Both the position numbers and the translations under genes were made by a program. DNA of 64,000 bases from Bradyrhizobium sp. 186. Its GTDB lineage: Bacteria > Pseudomonadota > Alphaproteobacteria > Rhizobiales > Xanthobacteraceae. This document shows positions 16,599 to 27,401 of this stretch, one piece after another. The notes below the pieces were generated by a model. The model did not search any database and was not told where the DNA came from. It was given only the letters and a program-made list of their open reading frames with translations. The first letter of the stretch is position 1. Each line of letters starts with the position of its first letter. The DNA lies in the NCBI RefSeq assembly GCF_023101685.1, contig NZ_CP082164.1:5022001-5086000 (forward strand), in the 5' to 3' direction.

Positions 16599-17870
16599 CT
16601 ACCGCCGCAAGGCGGGGACAACCAGGAATGGAATCATCCCGAGTACCACGCTCGCAAGCGCGAAGACGAGCAGCGCGTTGTAGCCGCGGGTCGCGTCGTG
16701 GATCAGGCCACCGCTCCAAGAGCCGAACGCCGAGCCCAGCCCGCTGCCAATCGAGATGGTGCCGTAGATGGTCCCGACTCGCTTGCCCCCAAAGATCTTC
16801 ATCGCGGTCGCCGTGATCAGCGGCCCGCGCGAGCCCATCATGCTGCCGAAGCAGACGACGAAGCCGGTGAGCAGGATGAGGTTTGGAGAATACTGCAACA
16901 GCCAGAGCAGGGCGATGCCGAGGATCGAGATCGCGTAGCTCAGCAGCACCGACGGCCGGCGCCCGATCATCCCGTCGAGCGCGGAGACGCCGAGCATGCC
17001 GAACACCAGCACGACGCCGGAAAAGCCCCAGGCGGTCGCGGCCTGGAGCGGCGGGAAGCCCGCGTCGATCAGATAGGCCACGATCTGCGCGGCGATCGCA
17101 TACATTCCGACGGCGGTGAAGAAGAAGGTCGAGAACAGCGCCCAGAAGGCGTGGTGGCGCATCGCGCTCGGCAGCGTCCAGCCGTGATCGACGAAATCCG
17201 GATCGGTCTTCTTCGCGACATGCGGCGAGCCCGAGGCGAACAGCCGCCATGGCAGGAGCATGAGGGGCACCAGCAGGACGAGCGCGGCGAAGCCGAACAG
17301 CTGGTAGGTTTCGCGCCAGCCGAGATGATCGATCAAAAGCTGCGAGGCCGGCAGCAGCGCCAGCACGCCGCCGCCCATGGCGGAATAGACCACCGCCATC
17401 GCGGCCGGCAGCCGCGGCCCGAACCAGCGGCCGAGCAGGATCGAATTCGGCACGTTGCCGATGAAGGCGACGCCGATGCCGACGCACAATCCGATCGAGA
17501 GCTGGAATTGCCAGAGCGACTGCGCGCGGCCTGCAATCAGGAAGGCCGAGCCGAGCAGCAAGAGGCCGAGCGCATAGACGATGCGCGGTCCGGAATGATC
17601 GAACAGGCGCCCGACCAGCGGCGCGGTCAGTCCGCTGACGAGCCAGGTCAGCGAATAGATCGAGACGACCTGCGCGCGATCCCAGCCGAAGTTTTCCGAG
17701 ATCGGTTTGAGAAAGACGGTGAAGCTCTCGCTGAGGCCACGGCCAAGCACGGCGAGCGTGAAGCACAGCGCGAGCACCACGAGCGCGGTGCGCACGACGC
17801 CCAGCGGCGTCGCCGTTACGCGTTCCTTGGTCGCTTCCTTGGACTGTTCCTTGGGCGTGTTCTGGTCCAT
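16599..17870 (-). CDS. MFS transporter, oxalate/formate-antiporter-like (423 aa)
   Basis: Twelve predicted membrane segments with a long central loop (about residues 210-245). Sequence features of the monocarboxylate/oxalate MFS branch include GRGLSESFTVFLKPISENFGW and RLFDHSGPR between helices 2 and 3. Substrate unknown. A soluble, charged head of about 25 residues precedes the first helix. Its left neighbour is the DoxX gene and its right neighbour is tyrS in the same orientation, 57 bp after the tyrS stop. Confidence 0.85.
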   Translation of the reverse strand: MDQNTPKEQSKEATKERVTATPLGVVRTALVVLALCFTLAVLGRGLSESFTVFLKPISENFGWDRAQVVSIYSLTWLVSGLTAPLVGRLFDHSGPRIVYALGLLLLGSAFLIAGRAQSLWQFQLSIGLCVGIGVAFIGNVPNSILLGRWFGPRLPAAMAVVYSAMGGGVLALLPASQLLIDHLGWRETYQLFGFAALVLLVPLMLLPWRLFASGSPHVAKKTDPDFVDHGWTLPSAMRHHAFWALFSTFFFTAVGMYAIAAQIVAYLIDAGFPPLQAATAWGFSGVVLVFGMLGVSALDGMIGRRPSVLLSYAISILGIALLWLLQYSPNLILLTGFVVCFGSMMGSRGPLITATAMKIFGGKRVGTIYGTISIGSGLGSAFGSWSGGLIHDATRGYNALLVFALASVVLGMIPFLVVPALRR

Positions 17871-17927
17871 CGCCGGTCAGGGAGCGCGCTTCGGCGCGCC
17901 CTGACAAGCAGCGAAAAGCTCATACGC

Positions 17928-19181
17928 CTATGCAGGCTTGATAAGGATATGCTTCTTCTTGCCGAACGACAGTTTGATCACACCTTCCGGCGTCAGATTG
18001 GTCGCTGACAGCGCCATCTTCTCGTCGGTGACGGGTTCGTCGTTGACGCGCAGGCCGCCGCCCTTGATCTGGCGCCGTGCCTCGCCATTGGAGGCGACAA
18101 GGCCGGCCTTGACGAAGGCGTTGAGCACACCGATGCCGGCGTCCAGCTCGCCGCGCGGAATTTCCACCGTGGGCAGGCTCTCGGCCAGCGCGCCTTCCTC
18201 GAAGGTGCGCCGTGCGGTTTCGGCCGCATCGTTGGCGGCATCGCGGCCGTGCAGCAGCGCGGTCGCCTCGGTGGCGAGCACCTTCTTGGCCTCGTTGATC
18301 TCCGAGCCCGCGAGCGCCTCAAGCTTCCGGATCTCGCTCATCGGCAGTGTCGTGAACAGCTTCAGGAATTTGCCGACGTCGGCGTCCTCGGTGTTGCGCC
18401 AGTACTGCCAGAAATCATACGGCGAGAACTGGTCGGCGTTGAGCCAGACCGCGCCTTGCGCGGTCTTGCCCATCTTGGCGCCTGACGCCGTCGTCAGCAG
18501 TGGCGTCGTCAGCGCGAACAGCTGATGCGTGCCCATGCGGCGGCCGAGATCGACGCCCATGATGATGTTGCCCCACTGGTCCGAGCCGCCCATCTGCAAG
18601 TGGCAGCCGGTGCGCCTGGCGAGCTCGACGAAGTCGTAGGCCTGGCAGACCATGTAGTTGAACTCGATGAAGCTCATCTCATGTTCGCGCTCGAGCCGCA
18701 GCCGTACGGAGTCCATGGTGAGCATGCGGTTGACCGAGAAGTGCCGGCCGACGTCGCGCAGCATCTCGATCCAGTTGAGCTTGGTCAGCCACTCGGCATT
18801 GTCGAGCATGATGGCGTCGCTCTTGCCATCGCCATAGCGCAGCACTTTTGCGAACACGCCGCGGATCGAAGCCTTGTTCGCTTCGATCTCGGCGACGGTG
18901 CGGATCGCGCGCGTCTCGTCCTTGCCGGAGGGATCGCCGACCATGGTGGTGCCGCCGCCCATCAGCGTGATCGGCTTGTTGCCGGACTGCTGAAACCAGT
19001 GCAGCAGCATCATGGTCAGATAGTTGCCGATATGCAGCGAGGGGGCGGTGCAATCGTAGCCGACATAGGCGATCGCCTCGCCCTTGGCGGCGAGCGCATC
19101 CAGCCCCTCGAAATCGGAGCATTGGTGGATGAATCCACGTTCCTTTAGGGTATTGAGGAAATCCGATTTAAATGCAGTCAT
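17928..19181 (-). CDS. tyrS: Tyrosyl-tRNA synthetase (417 aa)
   Basis: Charges tRNA-Tyr. The class I signatures are HIGN near residue 50 and KMGKT (the KMSKS loop) near residue 235. The C-terminal S4 RNA-binding domain is complete (about 345-410, [14 protein letters not shown]). Length is the usual bacterial size. Start at the ATG at 19181, which opens directly into the conserved fold. Divergent from anmK with 159 bp between start codons. Confidence 0.97.
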   Translation of the reverse strand: MTAFKSDFLNTLKERGFIHQCSDFEGLDALAAKGEAIAYVGYDCTAPSLHIGNYLTMMLLHWFQQSGNKPITLMGGGTTMVGDPSGKDETRAIRTVAEIEANKASIRGVFAKVLRYGDGKSDAIMLDNAEWLTKLNWIEMLRDVGRHFSVNRMLTMDSVRLRLEREHEMSFIEFNYMVCQAYDFVELARRTGCHLQMGGSDQWGNIIMGVDLGRRMGTHQLFALTTPLLTTASGAKMGKTAQGAVWLNADQFSPYDFWQYWRNTEDADVGKFLKLFTTLPMSEIRKLEALAGSEINEAKKVLATEATALLHGRDAANDAAETARRTFEEGALAESLPTVEIPRGELDAGIGVLNAFVKAGLVASNGEARRQIKGGGLRVNDEPVTDEKMALSATNLTPEGVIKLSFGKKKHILIKPA

Positions 19182-19340
19182 CTGTCGGCATGCCTGATCA
19201 TTCTTATTTTACGGTCATTGCGGCAAGTTTCGGAACCCGCGCCACCCGGACTGCCGCAAAAATGCGCGCTGTGGCATTATAAGATGTACTTGTTTGATAC
19301 AAGTCGGGCGTCGGGGCAGGGACGTCGAGGCTGACCCAAG

Positions 19341-20444
19341 ATGATGTTGACGGCACTCGGTTTGATGAGCGGCACCTCGCTTGACGGCGTGGACGTCGCG
19401 CTGATCGAAACCGACGGAAAGCAGGTGAAGGCGTTCGGCCCATCCGGCTACCGGCCCTACAGCCCGGCCGAGCGCAATTTGCTGCGCCTGGCGCTCAGCG
19501 AGGCCGTGCACCTGCCACAGCGCGATGCCCGGCCGGGGATTTTGGCCGAGGCCGAGCGCGCGGTGACGCTGGCGCATGCCGAGGCGGTGGCCGCGTTCAT
19601 CGCCCAGAACCGCATGAGGCCGGAGGACATCGACATCGTCGGCTTCCATGGCCAGACCGTGCTGCACCGCCCCGAGAGGCGGCTGACGGTGCAGATCGGC
19701 GATGCGCCGGCGCTTGCGAAAGCGATCCATATCCCCGTGATGCATGATTTCCGCGCCGCCGACGTCGCGGCCGGCGGGCAGGGCGCGCCCTTCGTGCCGG
19801 TCTACCACCGGGCGCTCGCCCATTCGCTGGAGCGCGAAGGGCCGATCGTCGTGGTCAATATCGGCGGCGTCTCCAACATCACCTATATCGACGGCAACGA
19901 CACGCTGATCGCCTGCGACACCGGCCCCGGCAACGCCCTGCTCGACGATTTCATGTACCGCACCATGAACCAGGCGTTCGACGCGGAAGGCAAATTCGCC
20001 GCGCTCGGAAAGGTCGACGAGGCCTGGATTGCGCGGGCGCTGGAGTTGCCGTTCTTCGCAGCTCCGCCGCCGAAATCGCTCGACCGTAACGATTTTGCCG
20101 CGCTGAAGCTCGGCGAGGTGCCGCCGGCCGATGGTGCTGCGACGCTGACCGCCTTCACCGCGGCGGCGATCGCCCGCATCATTTCGCTGTTGCCGCGGCG
20201 GCCGCGGAGCTGGATCGTCTGCGGCGGCGGGGCGCGCAATCTCACCATGCTGCGCATGCTCCGGGAGCGGGTGGGATCGGCGACCGTGGAAGCCGCCGAG
20301 GTGCTCGGTTGGGCCTCCGACGCCATCGAGGCGCAGGCCTTCGGCTTCCTCGCCGCGCGTGGCCTGAAGGGTCTGCCGCTGTCCTATCCGGCCACCACCG
20401 GCGTGCCGATGCCGATGACGGGCGGGGTGATCGCGCGGCCCTGA
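19341..20444 (+). CDS. anmK: Anhydro-N-acetylmuramic acid kinase (367 aa)
   Basis: Phosphorylates 1,6-anhydro-MurNAc during recycling of cell-wall fragments, giving MurNAc-6-phosphate. The N-terminus GLMSGTSLDGVDVALIE is the family signature. GFHGQTVLHRP and ADVAAGGQGAPFVP are seen further on. Length 367 matches the family (about 365-375). A divergent tyrS-anmK arrangement is common in Alphaproteobacteria. The Met pair at the start gives two candidate starts, one codon apart. Confidence 0.96.
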   Translation: MMLTALGLMSGTSLDGVDVALIETDGKQVKAFGPSGYRPYSPAERNLLRLALSEAVHLPQRDARPGILAEAERAVTLAHAEAVAAFIAQNRMRPEDIDIVGFHGQTVLHRPERRLTVQIGDAPALAKAIHIPVMHDFRAADVAAGGQGAPFVPVYHRALAHSLEREGPIVVVNIGGVSNITYIDGNDTLIACDTGPGNALLDDFMYRTMNQAFDAEGKFAALGKVDEAWIARALELPFFAAPPPKSLDRNDFAALKLGEVPPADGAATLTAFTAAAIARIISLLPRRPRSWIVCGGGARNLTMLRMLRERVGSATVEAAEVLGWASDAIEAQAFGFLAARGLKGLPLSYPATTGVPMPMTGGVIARP

Positions 20445-20541
20445 TCTCACATGCGGTTGATGCAGATGCATCGATCTTGACGTGTTCATGCAATTGCATC
20501 TATCTTCGGTGCAGTTGTATCCAGCAGCCGGGATCGTCGCC
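20445..20541. other. Intergenic stretch with repeated GATGCA and TGCAATTGCA motifs
   Basis: The region between anmK and the GST gene contains GATGCAGATGCATCGATC, TGCAATTGCA and CAGTTGTATC. These short palindromes could be an operator for a MarR or similar regulator. No regulator gene lies next to it, so this is only a weak suggestion. Confidence 0.3.
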
Positions 20542-21219
20542 ATGACCGCTTCGCTCAAACTGATCAGCCACAAGCTTTGCCCTTACGTTCAGCGCGCGGT
20601 GATCGCGCTCAACGAGAAGGGCGTGCCGTTCGAACGGATCGACATCGATCTGGCCAATAAGCCCGACTGGTTCCTCAAGCTCTCGCCGCTCGGCAAGGTG
20701 CCGGTGCTGGTGGTGACGACTGACAAGGGCGAGGTCGCGCTGTTCGAGAGCAACGTGATCTGCGAGTACATTGAGGAGACTCAGGCGGGCGCGAAGCTGC
20801 ATCCTGCCGATGCGCTGACGCGCGCCGAGCACCGCGCCTGGATGGAGTTCGGCTCGGCGATCCTCGGCGATCTCTGGGGACTGGAGACCACGACTGACCC
20901 GTCGACGTTCGAAAGCAAGCGCAAGGCGCTCGTCGCGAAGTTCGCGCGGGTCGAGGCCGCGCTAAGCGCAGGCCCATTCTTCGACGGCGATGCGTTCAGC
21001 CTGGTTGACGCCGTGTTCGCGCCAATCTTTCGCTATTTCGACGTGTTCGACGAACTGACCGAGCTCGGCATCTTGAGGGATTTGCCGAAGGTGCGGGCGT
21101 GGCGATTGGTGCTTGCAAAGCGTCCAAGCGTGCGGTCGGCGGTCGGCGCGGACTATCCGCAATTGCTGCGCGCCTTCCTCGTGCGTCACGACGCGCATCT
21201 GCTCAAGCTCGCCGCCTGA
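20542..21219 (+). CDS. Glutathione S-transferase family protein (225 aa)
   Basis: Thioredoxin-like N-terminal domain (residues about 1-80, KLCPYVQRAVIALNEKGVPF) with a CPY motif in the place of the catalytic residue, and an all-helical C-terminal domain (90-225). The arrangement is of the omega or beta-like class with a cysteine in the active site, so it may act as a thiol reductase. A short open leader (20542 back to 20482) has no support. The 100 bp between anmK and this gene hold repeated TGCA and GATGCA units, noted separately. Confidence 0.85.
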   Translation: MTASLKLISHKLCPYVQRAVIALNEKGVPFERIDIDLANKPDWFLKLSPLGKVPVLVVTTDKGEVALFESNVICEYIEETQAGAKLHPADALTRAEHRAWMEFGSAILGDLWGLETTTDPSTFESKRKALVAKFARVEAALSAGPFFDGDAFSLVDAVFAPIFRYFDVFDELTELGILRDLPKVRAWRLVLAKRPSVRSAVGADYPQLLRAFLVRHDAHLLKLAA

Positions 21220-21296
21220 GCCAAGCAGATGGCGCCTTCCTTGGCCTAGCTGATGCTTGTGATCGCAGGCGCCCTCAAGCTCGTCTGAGCAGCGCC

Positions 21297-21944
21297 TTAG
21301 CGCACGTTGGCCAGGCGCATGTCGAGATAGCCGGTGATGGTTTCCATCAGCGGCTCGAGCTTGGCGTCGAAGAAGTGGTTGGCGCCAGGGATGACCTGCT
21401 GGTCGATCACGATGCCCTTCTGCGTCTTCAGCTTCTCGACCAGCGTGTTGACGTCCTTCGGCGGCACCACCGCATCCTTCTCGCCATGCACGATCAGGCC
21501 TGAAGACGGGCAGGGCGCGAGGAAGGAGAAGTCGTAGAGGTTGGCGGGCGGCGCGATCGAGATGAAGCCTTCGACCTCCGGGCGGCGCATCAAAAGCTGC
21601 ATGCCAATCCAGGCGCCGAAGGAGAAGCCGGCGACCCAGCAGGCGCGCGCCTCGGGATTGATGGTCTGCGCCCAGTCAAGCGCGGAGGCCGCGTCAGACA
21701 ATTCACCGGTGCCGTGATCGAACGAGCCCTGGCTGCGGCCGACGCCGCGGAAATTGAAACGCAGCACGGAGAAGCCGCGATGCGCGAAGGCGTAGTAGCA
21801 CTGGTACACGATTTGATGGTTCATCGTGCCGTGAAACTGCGGATGCGGATGCAGGATCATCGCGATCGGCGCATTCTTCTGCTTGGCCGGATGGTAGCGG
21901 CCTTCGAGGCGGCCAGCAGGGCCGGTGAAAATAACTTCAGGCAT
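21297..21944 (-). CDS. Alpha/beta hydrolase (COG2945-like, 215 aa)
   Basis: Small hydrolase with the nucleophile elbow GFSFGAW (Ser at about residue 110), an upstream HPHPQFHGTM oxyanion region and a C-terminal His in GANHFFD. The pattern matches the short 'dienelactone hydrolase-like' group that includes E. coli YpfH-like proteins; substrate unknown. Start at the ATG at 21944; the longer frame adds 14 residues that are not conserved. The gene stands alone. Confidence 0.85.
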   Translation of the reverse strand: MPEVIFTGPAGRLEGRYHPAKQKNAPIAMILHPHPQFHGTMNHQIVYQCYYAFAHRGFSVLRFNFRGVGRSQGSFDHGTGELSDAASALDWAQTINPEARACWVAGFSFGAWIGMQLLMRRPEVEGFISIAPPANLYDFSFLAPCPSSGLIVHGEKDAVVPPKDVNTLVEKLKTQKGIVIDQQVIPGANHFFDAKLEPLMETITGYLDMRLANVR

Positions 21945-22283
21945 GGATGATCTCTTGATTGATTCCTTGAAGACGTTCCTCAGCAATCAACCGATTGTGC
22001 GGACTTCATCGGCTGTTGTGCCGACCAAGCCGCGAATGGAAGGTTGGAGCGGCGCCCTCGGATGATGCGCGAGCGGCGCGCGGCGAACTGACGCGCGCGT
22101 TCTAACATGAGGCGAGGGTCAAAAAGCAAGCATCTTGAACATCCCGTAATCGGCTCAAGGTGTTAGCCAGACATCGCGGGTCATGAACGGCGCCGCGCCA
22201 CCCGGACGGGTACCGCCCGGTCGGCGCGTCGTGCAACCAATTGGAATCACGATGATTTGTCAGCCGGACGATCTCGGCCCGAG
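21945..22283. other. 339 bp without a recognisable gene
   Basis: I see no protein-coding frame here that I can support; a 61-codon minus-strand frame (22102-22287) overlaps the LytTR stop and has no protein-like pattern. The stretch probably contains the promoter of the hydrolase and the 3' end region of the LytTR transcript. A short inverted block (ACCCGG...CCGGT) near 22200 could be a weak hairpin. Confidence 0.4.
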
Positions 22284-23237
22284 TCACTCCGATGTCGTGC
22301 GATCGCCCAGCGCGACGACCGAAGACCGGTAGCGCCGGCTCCCCTGAAGCGCTTGGCCGCTGTCAAAGGTGAGCTCGAAATCGCCCGACGGCTTGAGGTC
22401 GACGCCGCTCACCCGATCGAGATTGGCTAGCCTGGTGCGGTGAACGCGGACAATGTGGAATCGCGATAACTCGGCCTCGGCCGCCGCCAGCGTCCCCCGG
22501 ATCAGGTGTTGGGTGCCGTCGGCGAGGCAGTATTCAATGTAGTTGCCGGCCGACGCGACCCATAGAATTTCGCGCGGCGCCACCCGAATGCGGCTTGCGC
22601 CATCACGCAGCCAGATCACGTCGGGGGCGGCCGACTGCTGCGGAGCCGCAGATCGGTTCTGGCCGGTCGCTGAAGCCCGCTTCAGGTCACGCCGGCTGTC
22701 GAACAACCAGACAGTGGCGCCGATCAGTAAGCAGGTCACGGCATCCTTGCGAAACTCGTACAGCACCGTCGCGAAAGAGAGGTGGAAGTCGTAATAGCCT
22801 CCGGCGAGCCAGACTGCGAGTTTCCGGATCCAGACCATCCCGATGATGTGGAAGGTCGAGAACCCCACCAGCGCGCTCGCTCCGATACCGGCTCTTATGG
22901 CGAGACCCGGTGTCTGGCGCACCCACCGGACGGCCAACAGCAGGAGTGGAACCGTCAGCAGGATGACAGTGACGCTCGACATCTCCCAAAACAGACGCCG
23001 GCCGAGATCGTAGCTCTCGCCGCGCCAAGTGGCGTCTTGCGCGGCGGATAGTCCGTTCACGATTCCGGTCGCGAGCGAGACGGCTGCAATCGCGCCAAAA
23101 ATCGCCCAATCGCTGCCGCTGATCCCGCGAAGTCCGCCATTCGTCCCAGCCGGCAGCGTCTCGTCCCCTGCTGTCCGGTCCTGATCCCAAACCGGCTCGA
23201 CGCGCTCCGTTTCGCGGGCATTTTGGGTGTCAGCCAT
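22284..23237 (-). CDS. Membrane-anchored LytTR DNA-binding regulator (317 aa)
   Basis: Four predicted membrane helices (about residues 45-65, 85-108, 115-135 and 165-182) are followed by a LytTR domain (about 215-315, with ILWVASAGNYIEYCLADGTQHLIRGTL and VHRTRLANLDRV). The LytTR fold binds DNA directly, so this is a one-component, membrane-tethered transcription regulator. Start at the ATG at 23237. It is divergent from an acyltransferase-3 gene with only 44 bp between starts, so the two share a promoter region and the acyltransferase gene is the likely target. Confidence 0.85.
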   Translation of the reverse strand: MADTQNARETERVEPVWDQDRTAGDETLPAGTNGGLRGISGSDWAIFGAIAAVSLATGIVNGLSAAQDATWRGESYDLGRRLFWEMSSVTVILLTVPLLLLAVRWVRQTPGLAIRAGIGASALVGFSTFHIIGMVWIRKLAVWLAGGYYDFHLSFATVLYEFRKDAVTCLLIGATVWLFDSRRDLKRASATGQNRSAAPQQSAAPDVIWLRDGASRIRVAPREILWVASAGNYIEYCLADGTQHLIRGTLAAAEAELSRFHIVRVHRTRLANLDRVSGVDLKPSGDFELTFDSGQALQGSRRYRSSVVALGDRTTSE

Positions 23238-23281
23238 GGCCAAAGAACCGTGCTTGGCGTCCCGTCAAGGAGCAGGAAACC

Positions 23282-24472
23282 ATGTCGACGTCAGACAAAT
23301 ACTCGACCTCGGAACGGCGCATCGATCTCGACTGGGTGCGGATTGGAGCCTTCGGGCTGCTGATCTTCTACCACGTCGGCATGCTCTACGTGTCCTGGGG
23401 GTTTCACATCAAGAGTGTGTACAGCCTGACCTGGCTTGAGCCACTGATGCTGTTCCTCAATCCGTGGCGGCTCTCACTCTTGTTTCTGGTTTCCGGTGTC
23501 GCCACCCGTTTCATGCTCGGCAAGTACCGGCTCGACTCGTTCGTACGCGCGCGATCGGCAAGGCTGCTTGTCCCCCTTATCTTCGGCATGTTTGTGATCG
23601 TGCCGCTGCAGTCCTATGAACAGATCGTCGAGAGTCTTGGCTATCCCGCGGGCTTCACGGACTTTTACCTGCGCCATTACCTTGCTTTCGGGTCGCAGTT
23701 TTGTCCGAGCCCCTGTATCGTGCTGCCGACCTGGAACCACCTCTGGTTCGTTGTCTATCTATGGGCCTACACATTGGCGTTGGTCGTCGTACTGGCGCTT
23801 TGGCCGTTCCTCGCCGATTGGCTGGATCGGAATCTTGCTTCTGTGCTTGCCGGACCTGGGCTCCTGATCCTGCCGTGCCTGCTGTTTGCGGCCGGGCGCG
23901 TGTTCCTGTTTCCGGTCTTTCCGTCCACGCATGCGCTGTTCGGCGACTGGTACAACCATGCGGACTATGCGACGGCCTTCCTGATCGGCTTCCTGCTCGC
24001 GAGACGGGGAGACATCTGGTGCGACGTCGAGCGCAGGCGTTGGACGGCGCTGATGGCCGCGACCGCTTGCTTCATCGCCTTTATGCTGGTTCGCGCCGGT
24101 CTGTTCGCGCCGTCGCCGGTTCTGAGATGGTTCGCCGGAACGGTCTATGGCAGCTATCAGTGGCTTGGGATGGTCGCGGTGCTTGGTTTCGCGCGGCGCC
24201 ACTTTACGGCGGACGGACCGGTGCGCCGCTATTTCACAGATGCGATCTTTCCCTATTACATCGTGCATCAGACCGCGATCATCATGATTGCGCACGGCTT
24301 GCGCGGCAGCGGCCTCTCGGCCGGAGTAGAGGCCTGCATTGTGATCGCGGGCACGGTGCTCACATGTGTGGTCACCTACGAGATCGTGCGGCGGATCGAC
24401 TGGCTGCGGCCCTTGTTCGGATTGCGCAGGGAGGCATCAACGCCCGCCAAGCCGATCCCGCAACCGGCCTGA
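23282..24472 (+). CDS. Acyltransferase-3 family membrane protein (396 aa)
   Basis: Polytopic inner-membrane acyltransferase with ten or so helices, showing RIDLDWVRIGAFGLLIFYHVGM (the conserved Asp/Arg and His of the family's start), RARSARLLVPLIFG and the late PYYIVHQTAI. Enzymes of this family (OafA, OpgC, and others) add acyl groups to glycans. The target is not clear: glucan, capsule or LPS are all possible. Paired with the LytTR gene. It ends 50 bp before the start of the suf cluster, so some read-through into the desulfurase gene is possible. Confidence 0.85.
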   Translation: MSTSDKYSTSERRIDLDWVRIGAFGLLIFYHVGMLYVSWGFHIKSVYSLTWLEPLMLFLNPWRLSLLFLVSGVATRFMLGKYRLDSFVRARSARLLVPLIFGMFVIVPLQSYEQIVESLGYPAGFTDFYLRHYLAFGSQFCPSPCIVLPTWNHLWFVVYLWAYTLALVVVLALWPFLADWLDRNLASVLAGPGLLILPCLLFAAGRVFLFPVFPSTHALFGDWYNHADYATAFLIGFLLARRGDIWCDVERRRWTALMAATACFIAFMLVRAGLFAPSPVLRWFAGTVYGSYQWLGMVAVLGFARRHFTADGPVRRYFTDAIFPYYIVHQTAIIMIAHGLRGSGLSAGVEACIVIAGTVLTCVVTYEIVRRIDWLRPLFGLRREASTPAKPIPQPA

Positions 24473-24522
24473 TGCGCCGCGGTTCCAAGTTGCCCGGTGG
24501 CAAAAGGTGGTAAGAGGGCGGC

Positions 24523-25662
24523 ATGCCGAGCCGCGTCTATCTCGACTGGAATGCGACCACGCCGCTCCGGACCGAAGCCCGGACGGCGATGCTCGCCGCC
24601 TGGGACCTGGTCGGCAATCCGTCTTCGGTCCATGCCGAAGGGCGGGAGGCGCGGCGGCTGGTCGAGGAAGCGCGTGCTGCGCTTGCGGCAGCAGTGGGCG
24701 CGCTGCCACGGAACGTCGTCTTCACTTCCGCCGGAACCGAGGCCAATGCGCTGGCGCTGTCGCCCGGCCTGCGAGGTTCCTCCGGCGGACCGGTAGAACG
24801 GCTTTTGGTCTCCGCGATCGAGCACGCCTCAGTGCTCGCCGGCGGCCGGTTCCAGGCCGATGCGATTGGTCAGATCCGGGTCACAGGCTCAGGCGTCGTC
24901 GATCACGACCATCTCAGGGCGCTGCTCGACGACGGCCCGCCGGCGCTGGTCTCCATCATGGCGGCCAACAACGAGACCGGCGCAGTCCAGCCGGTCGCAG
25001 AGGCGGCCCGGATCGTTCACGAGGCTGGCGGCCTGCTGCATGTCGACGCGATCCAGGCATTGGGAAAAATCCCATTCGATATCAAGACCGCGGGAGCGGA
25101 CCTTGCGACCTTTTCTGCGCACAAGATCGGTGGCCCCAAGGGAATCGGTGCGCTGGTCGTGGCGGAGGGGCTTGCCGGTCTGCAACCGGTGCTGCGGGGC
25201 GGCGGACAGGAGCTCGGCCGGCGGGCGGGAACCGAGAGTGTCGCGGGCATCGCCGGTTTTGGCGCGGCGGCGAAAGCGGCGCTTCAGGCTCTGCCGGAGG
25301 ATGCGGAGCGGATGGCAACCCTCAGAGATCGCTTGGAAAATGGTATCCGCGCAATCGCCGGCGCGACGATCTTCTCGGATGGCACAAAGCGGTTGCCTAA
25401 TACCGTTCTCTTCACCGCGCCGGGGCTGAAGGCCGAGACCGCCGTGATCGGCTTCGACCTCGAAGGGGTCGCGGTTTCCTCCGGCTCGGCGTGTTCCTCG
25501 GGGAAAGTCCAGCCGTCCCACGTGCTGTCGGCAATGGGGTATGATCCCACAGTCGCCCAGGGAGCGGTGCGTCTCAGTCTGGGCTGGTCCACGGGACCAG
25601 AGGACATCAATGTGGCGTTAGAGGCTTGGCGAAAGCTCGGTAATAACCTACTTAAGGGCTAA
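24523..25662 (+). CDS. Cysteine desulfurase, IscS/NifS-like (379 aa)
   Basis: PLP enzyme that draws sulfur from cysteine for Fe-S cluster assembly. The N-terminus YLDWNATTPL is typical of class I desulfurases, the PLP lysine is in FSAHKIGGPKGIG (about residue 200), and the active-site Cys lies in SSGSACSSGKVQPSHV. First gene of the suf operon. A GAGGG ribosome site precedes the ATG. A second desulfurase of the SufS type lies in the same operon, so both sulfur donors are kept. Confidence 0.9.
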   Translation: MPSRVYLDWNATTPLRTEARTAMLAAWDLVGNPSSVHAEGREARRLVEEARAALAAAVGALPRNVVFTSAGTEANALALSPGLRGSSGGPVERLLVSAIEHASVLAGGRFQADAIGQIRVTGSGVVDHDHLRALLDDGPPALVSIMAANNETGAVQPVAEAARIVHEAGGLLHVDAIQALGKIPFDIKTAGADLATFSAHKIGGPKGIGALVVAEGLAGLQPVLRGGGQELGRRAGTESVAGIAGFGAAAKAALQALPEDAERMATLRDRLENGIRAIAGATIFSDGTKRLPNTVLFTAPGLKAETAVIGFDLEGVAVSSGSACSSGKVQPSHVLSAMGYDPTVAQGAVRLSLGWSTGPEDINVALEAWRKLGNNLLKG

Positions 25663-25775
25663 GCGACGAAACACAGCTTGAATGGTTCTAAGCGCGTGCT
25701 TTCCGCCAAGAAACATCGTAATAGTCGACCGAGTTTGATCCACCGCGGTCCTTGAAACCGCGAGCGGAGGATGGA

Positions 25776-27272
<1,497 letters not shown>

Positions 27273-27283
27273 TTCGGACATCA

Positions 27284-27395
27284 TCCTGAGGAGGCCGCGG
27301 AAAGCGGCCGTCTCGAAGGATGGACGCCGGAATGATTGTTGGCCTTATCCTTCGAGACGCGCCTATGGCGCTCCCTGGGACGAGGGGATAGATGG
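27284..27395. repeat. Dispersed palindromic repeat, family C, inside the suf operon
   Basis: CATCCTGAGGAGGCC, CGTCTCGAAGGATG and later ATCCTTCGAGACGCGCC are arms of an imperfect palindrome with a GGACGCCGG centre. Such repeats are common between genes in Bradyrhizobium. Its position splits sufB from sufC with 129 bp, where neighbouring suf genes overlap, so it may have been inserted here and may influence mRNA processing. Confidence 0.65.
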
Positions 27396-27401
27396 AACAA
27401 G

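Noticed and set aside
22102..22287. 61-codon minus-strand frame beside the LytTR gene
   Set aside because: Overlaps the LytTR stop and has no protein-like composition or family signal.
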